Source of the DNA: Candidatus Altimarinota bacterium
GTDB taxonomy: Bacteria > Patescibacteriota > Gracilibacteria > UBA4473
Length of the DNA: 8,324 nucleotides
Assembly: GCA_905478675.1 (NCBI GenBank)
Contig: CAJQJI010000120.1
Span: forward strand, 1-8,324
Direction: 5' to 3'
Below, one piece after another: positions 6,565 to 8,324 of this stretch. Made by a program: the position numbers and the translations under genes. Position 1 is the first letter of the stretch. The number at the start of each line of letters is the position of its first letter. The notes under the pieces are model-generated. The model was given only the letters and a program-made list of their open reading frames with translations. It was not told the origin of the DNA and ran no database searches.

Positions 6565-6984
6565 ATGACTGATACTACAACGACTACGCAAGTAACGACC
6601 CCAACGGGGAAAACTTTGGCTGATTTCCGAATTCCAGCCAAGTTAACACAGAATGATCCAGCGCTGATTGATTTGATTATGAAATCGGAATCGATGAAAG
6701 ATGAAGAGCGTCAATATTGGTTCAACCTGTATGAAGTGATGAACACGGCTCAAATTGATAAGCTGCGTGATATTTTAACCCGAGAGCGTGCTAAGTTAGC
6801 CGAGATTGATGCTAAGTATGGTAAAAAACCAAAAATTGATCCGGTTGAAGCGGCAAAAAAAGCCGAAGAAATGGCTCAAAAAAGATCAGCGGAACAAGCA
6901 GCATTAAAAGCGCGTGAGGCTAAAATTCAAGCGCAAGAAGCGGAAGCGGAAGCCGATATTTTATCGGAATTAGACGGACTGTAG
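6565..6984 (+). CDS. Hypothetical charged helical protein, 139 aa
   Basis: The product has a Thr-rich disordered start (MTDTTTTTQVTTPTGK). A compact central helical module at about residues 28-85 contains IDLIMKSESMKDEERQYW and then QIDKLRDILTRERAKLAEID. A long Ala/Glu/Lys coiled-coil-like tail (about 92-139) ends in ILSELDGL. It has no signal peptide, membrane span or cysteine. I have a general impression that small proteins with this EERQYW-type module recur in candidate-phyla bacteria, but I cannot name the family or its role. It has its own near-consensus promoter starting in the preceding gene's stop codon. The predicted transcript starts about five bases before the ATG, so translation is probably leaderless. 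This suggests expression beyond, or independent of, the upstream operon. A chaperone-like, adaptor or scaffold role is possible but unsupported. Confidence 0.88.
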   Translation: MTDTTTTTQVTTPTGKTLADFRIPAKLTQNDPALIDLIMKSESMKDEERQYWFNLYEVMNTAQIDKLRDILTRERAKLAEIDAKYGKKPKIDPVEAAKKAEEMAQKRSAEQAALKAREAKIQAQEAEAEADILSELDGL

Positions 6985-7228
6985 GCTTGCTTTTTTAAAT
7001 TTCTGACTCGTCTAGAATCTGATGTTTATAGTTTTTTGAGTAAATTTTATTTTCTTCTTTGCTTGCCTAAAAAAGAAAGAAAAAAGGGCTCTCTAATAAT
7101 AAATTTTTGAAAATAAATTACGCCTTCACTAAATTTATAAAACTCGCTTCGCTCAGACAGTTATAAATTTTACGTTCAGTTCGTAAGTATTTTCAGAAAA
7201 ATTTTTTCAAGGGGAATGATAAACCTCT
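6985..7228. other. AT-rich spacer between convergent genes
   Basis: No protein-coding frame or RNA gene is apparent. The left part holds a polypyrimidine run TTTTCTTCTTT (7050-7060) facing a purine run (7069-7085) that could form a weak A-T hairpin. The right part holds the palindromic element described separately. Because the flanking genes converge, termination from both sides must occur here or beyond. Confidence 0.6.
7101..7206. repeat. Nested palindromic element, likely bidirectional terminator or intergenic repeat
   Basis: A perfect 10-bp inverted repeat, AAATTTATAA (7131-7140) and TTATAAATTT (7161-7170), encloses a 20-base loop containing CTCGCTTCGCTC. Outside it, the left arm AAATTTTTGAAAATA...TTACG (7101-7122) matches, with small gaps, the complement of the right arm 7182-7204, so most of the element could fold into one long interrupted hairpin. 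TTACG (7170-7174) and CGTAA (7182-7186) offer a competing small hairpin. A/T runs flank both sides. Position between convergent genes suits bidirectional termination; the elaborate arms suggest a dispersed palindromic repeat. Copy number elsewhere cannot be seen from this window. Confidence 0.7.
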
Positions 7229-7945
7229 TTATTTAATGAAACGCTCTTTTAAGACTAGAGATGAAAAAACAACGACGGCGTTATAAATGCGTTTGGCTCT
7301 TTTGGGTTGAGTGATTAGTCGCCACAACCATTCAAGGCCTAGTTTTTGCATCAGGCGCGGAGCTCGAGTGGTTTTACCAGCCCAAAAATCAAAAGTACCG
7401 CCAATGCCAACGGCTATTTTAGTGTTGGTTAAATCGGCTTTAAAGGTATCAATCCAAAATTCTTGGGCCGGGGCACCAAAAGCCACTAGTAAAATATCTG
7501 GGTGAGCGCTTTTAAGGTTTTTACTAATGGTTTCAGGGGCCCCATCTTCCGCGCCTACTACAATTAAGTTTGGGTACTTAGACTGCATGAACGTAGCGGC
7601 TTTTTTAGCGACTTCAAAACCGCCTAAAAAATAGATTGATTTTTTGTGTTTCGCGGCCAGTTTGCAGATTTCTTCTGCCAGGGTAACACCGGTCATACGT
7701 GGGATTTCTTTTTTGTATAAAAATTTTGTCCAAAAAGTGATACCAAATCCATCGCAAACGTTTAGAGATGTAGTATTTAGCAGGTTTTTGAATTTTTTGT
7801 TTTTATGCGCTTCAACCAAAAATTCCGGGTTTACGGTCGCAATATGATTGAATTTTTTTTCCTCTAAAAAGGATTCCAAACGAGCCAAAACCTGATGGTG
7901 GTTTAGGTCGTCGATTCGCACATCAAGCAAAGTAGGGGATTTCAC
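7229..7945 (-). CDS. WecG/TagA/CpsF-family glycosyltransferase
   Basis: This 238-aa protein belongs to the GT26 (WecG/TagA/CpsF) family. These enzymes transfer N-acetylmannosamine, N-acetylmannosaminuronic acid or similar sugars to a lipid-linked intermediate at the inner face of the membrane for teichoic acid, enterobacterial common antigen or capsule synthesis. Family landmarks: TVNPEF (37-42); CDGFG with the likely catalytic Asp65; R83-x-TG; FLGG (106-109); PDILLVAFGAPAQE (149-162, where the family commonly has G-x-P-K-Q-E); GIGGTFDFWAG (180-190); RAP (194-196); and the membrane-proximal Arg/Lys tail GLEWLWRL...PKRAKR (203-219). Length is typical. The start is GTG at 7945, with no Shine-Dalgarno sequence; a TATTCT box about 13 bases upstream implies a very short leader. 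Donor and acceptor sugars cannot be told from sequence, and no other polysaccharide gene is in the window. Confidence 0.93.
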   Translation of the reverse strand: MKSPTLLDVRIDDLNHHQVLARLESFLEEKKFNHIATVNPEFLVEAHKNKKFKNLLNTTSLNVCDGFGITFWTKFLYKKEIPRMTGVTLAEEICKLAAKHKKSIYFLGGFEVAKKAATFMQSKYPNLIVVGAEDGAPETISKNLKSAHPDILLVAFGAPAQEFWIDTFKADLTNTKIAVGIGGTFDFWAGKTTRAPRLMQKLGLEWLWRLITQPKRAKRIYNAVVVFSSLVLKERFIK

Positions 7946-7953
7946 GCAGACAA

Positions 7954-7962
7954 TGTTAGAAT
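7954..7962 (+). promoter_or_regulatory. Extended -10 promoter of the RNHCP gene
   Basis: TGTTAGAAT is an extended -10 (TGn plus TAGAAT at 7957-7962). No convincing -35 lies 16-18 bases upstream. The predicted start near 7969 leaves about 20 bases before the ATG at 7989, without a Shine-Dalgarno sequence. Confidence 0.45.
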
Positions 7963-7963
7963 A
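7958..7963 (-). promoter_or_regulatory. Possible -10 of the glycosyltransferase gene
   Basis: TATTCT on the minus strand (7963 to 7958) would place transcription start near 7951, about six bases before the GTG at 7945. No good -35 is seen. It overlaps the opposing forward TAGAAT, so both divergent genes may share one opened region. Confidence 0.4.
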
Positions 7964-7988
7964 TTTTTGAGTCTTGGCTAGACTAAAA

Positions 7989-8300
7989 ATGATGACAAAA
8001 CGTTTTACTCACCGTAATGAAGGGTTTTTGTGCGAAAATTGCGCGGCGAAGGTGCCGGATGCGGTTGGTACCTGCAGAAATCATTGTACCCAGTGCTTGT
8101 ATTCAAAGCATGTTGATGTGAACCCTGGAGACAGAGCGGCAGTCTGTGGTGGGAAAATGAGACCCGCCCGCCTAGAGCTAAAATCTGGTTTACCACATCG
8201 TATTATTCACGTGTGCTTGAAATGTAATTTTGAACGCCCCAATAAAGTCGCGGAAGACGACGATAAAGAGGCTTTATTAAATCTGCTTTCTAAGTTTTAG
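7989..8300 (+). CDS. RNHCP-domain protein
   Basis: This 103-aa protein matches the RNHCP domain family, small proteins of unknown function with paired Cys motifs that probably bind zinc. Visible motifs: FLCENC (Cys15, Cys18); CRNHCTQCLYSKHVD (29-43), the signature from which the family is named, but with Thr34 where Pro is usual; NPGDRAAVCGGKMRP (45-59); and HVCLKCNFERPNK (74-86, Cys76 and Cys79). An acidic DDDKE tail follows. The pattern suggests two zinc ribbons, and nucleic-acid binding is a common guess for such folds but not shown. The start is placed at ATG 7989; ATG 7992 or an in-frame TTG at 7974 are alternatives. The gene is transcribed divergently from the glycosyltransferase. Length is normal for the family, and the gene is complete. 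Confidence 0.92.
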   Translation: MMTKRFTHRNEGFLCENCAAKVPDAVGTCRNHCTQCLYSKHVDVNPGDRAAVCGGKMRPARLELKSGLPHRIIHVCLKCNFERPNKVAEDDDKEALLNLLSKF

Positions 8301-8324
8301 GCCGTTGAAACGAAGGCTTCCCCA

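Noticed and set aside
7050..7085. Intrinsic terminator formed by the pyrimidine and purine runs
   Set aside because: The potential stem is almost purely A-T with a bulge and has no GC-rich core, so it is too weak to call as a separate terminator.
7974..7988. TTG at 7974 as start of the RNHCP protein
   Set aside because: It would lie only about five bases after the predicted transcription start and adds five residues outside the family core. ATG 7989 is the more usual choice, though the TTG cannot be excluded.
1..8324. Alternative genetic code (UGA as Gly, as in Gracilibacteria and Absconditabacteria)
   Set aside because: No in-frame TGA is seen in over 2,000 codons, and Gly is encoded by GGN throughout. 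The seven visible stops are TAA or TAG, so TGA is simply rare as a stop here.
8301..8324. Terminator after the RNHCP gene
   Set aside because: GGCCGTT and AACGAAGGC can pair only weakly and no T-run is visible before the window ends, so it cannot be judged.

Overview
The window looks like ordinary bacterial chromosome of moderate-to-low GC, using the standard stop codons. It has no tRNA, rRNA, CRISPR array, insertion sequence or integrase. Several features are compatible with a Patescibacteria/CPR-type genome: an RNHCP-domain protein, a LigA with a divergent N-terminal domain Ia, very compact intergenic spaces, and no Shine-Dalgarno sequence at any gene start. This placement is an inference and only moderately secure.

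Layout: (1) positions 1-1750, minus strand, hold the first 583 residues of NAD-dependent DNA ligase LigA; the end of the gene lies beyond the window. (2) A compact promoter region between ligA and position 1803 fires rightwards into four tightly spaced plus-strand genes (1803-6528). These are a 61-aa protein, a 42-aa protein, and two large acidic proteins of 662 and 803 aa that look like ancient paralogues. (3) A strong promoter overlapping the last stop codon drives a separate 139-aa charged, helical protein (6565-6984) from an essentially leaderless mRNA. (4) A 244-bp AT-rich spacer (6985-7228) between converging genes carries a roughly 105-bp nested palindromic element. (5) A WecG/TagA/CpsF-family glycosyltransferase lies on the minus strand (7229-7945). 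(6) Divergent from it, with overlapping -10 elements, is an RNHCP-domain zinc-ribbon protein (7989-8300).

The most interesting part is the five-gene cluster at 1803-6984. I recognise no family there with confidence. All five products, about 1,700 residues together, lack cysteine altogether, whereas the flanking LigA, glycosyltransferase and RNHCP proteins contain it. The 803-aa protein carries a striking double glycine zipper (Gly at every fourth position in two hydrophobic helices joined by a Pro-rich turn). This predicts a membrane-inserted or oligomerising helical hairpin that its 662-aa paralogue lacks. None of the five has a visible Sec signal peptide. A membrane-associated or surface-related assembly is a reasonable hypothesis but is not demonstrated. 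LigA (replication and repair) and the glycosyltransferase (cell-surface polysaccharide) seem to be independent neighbours.
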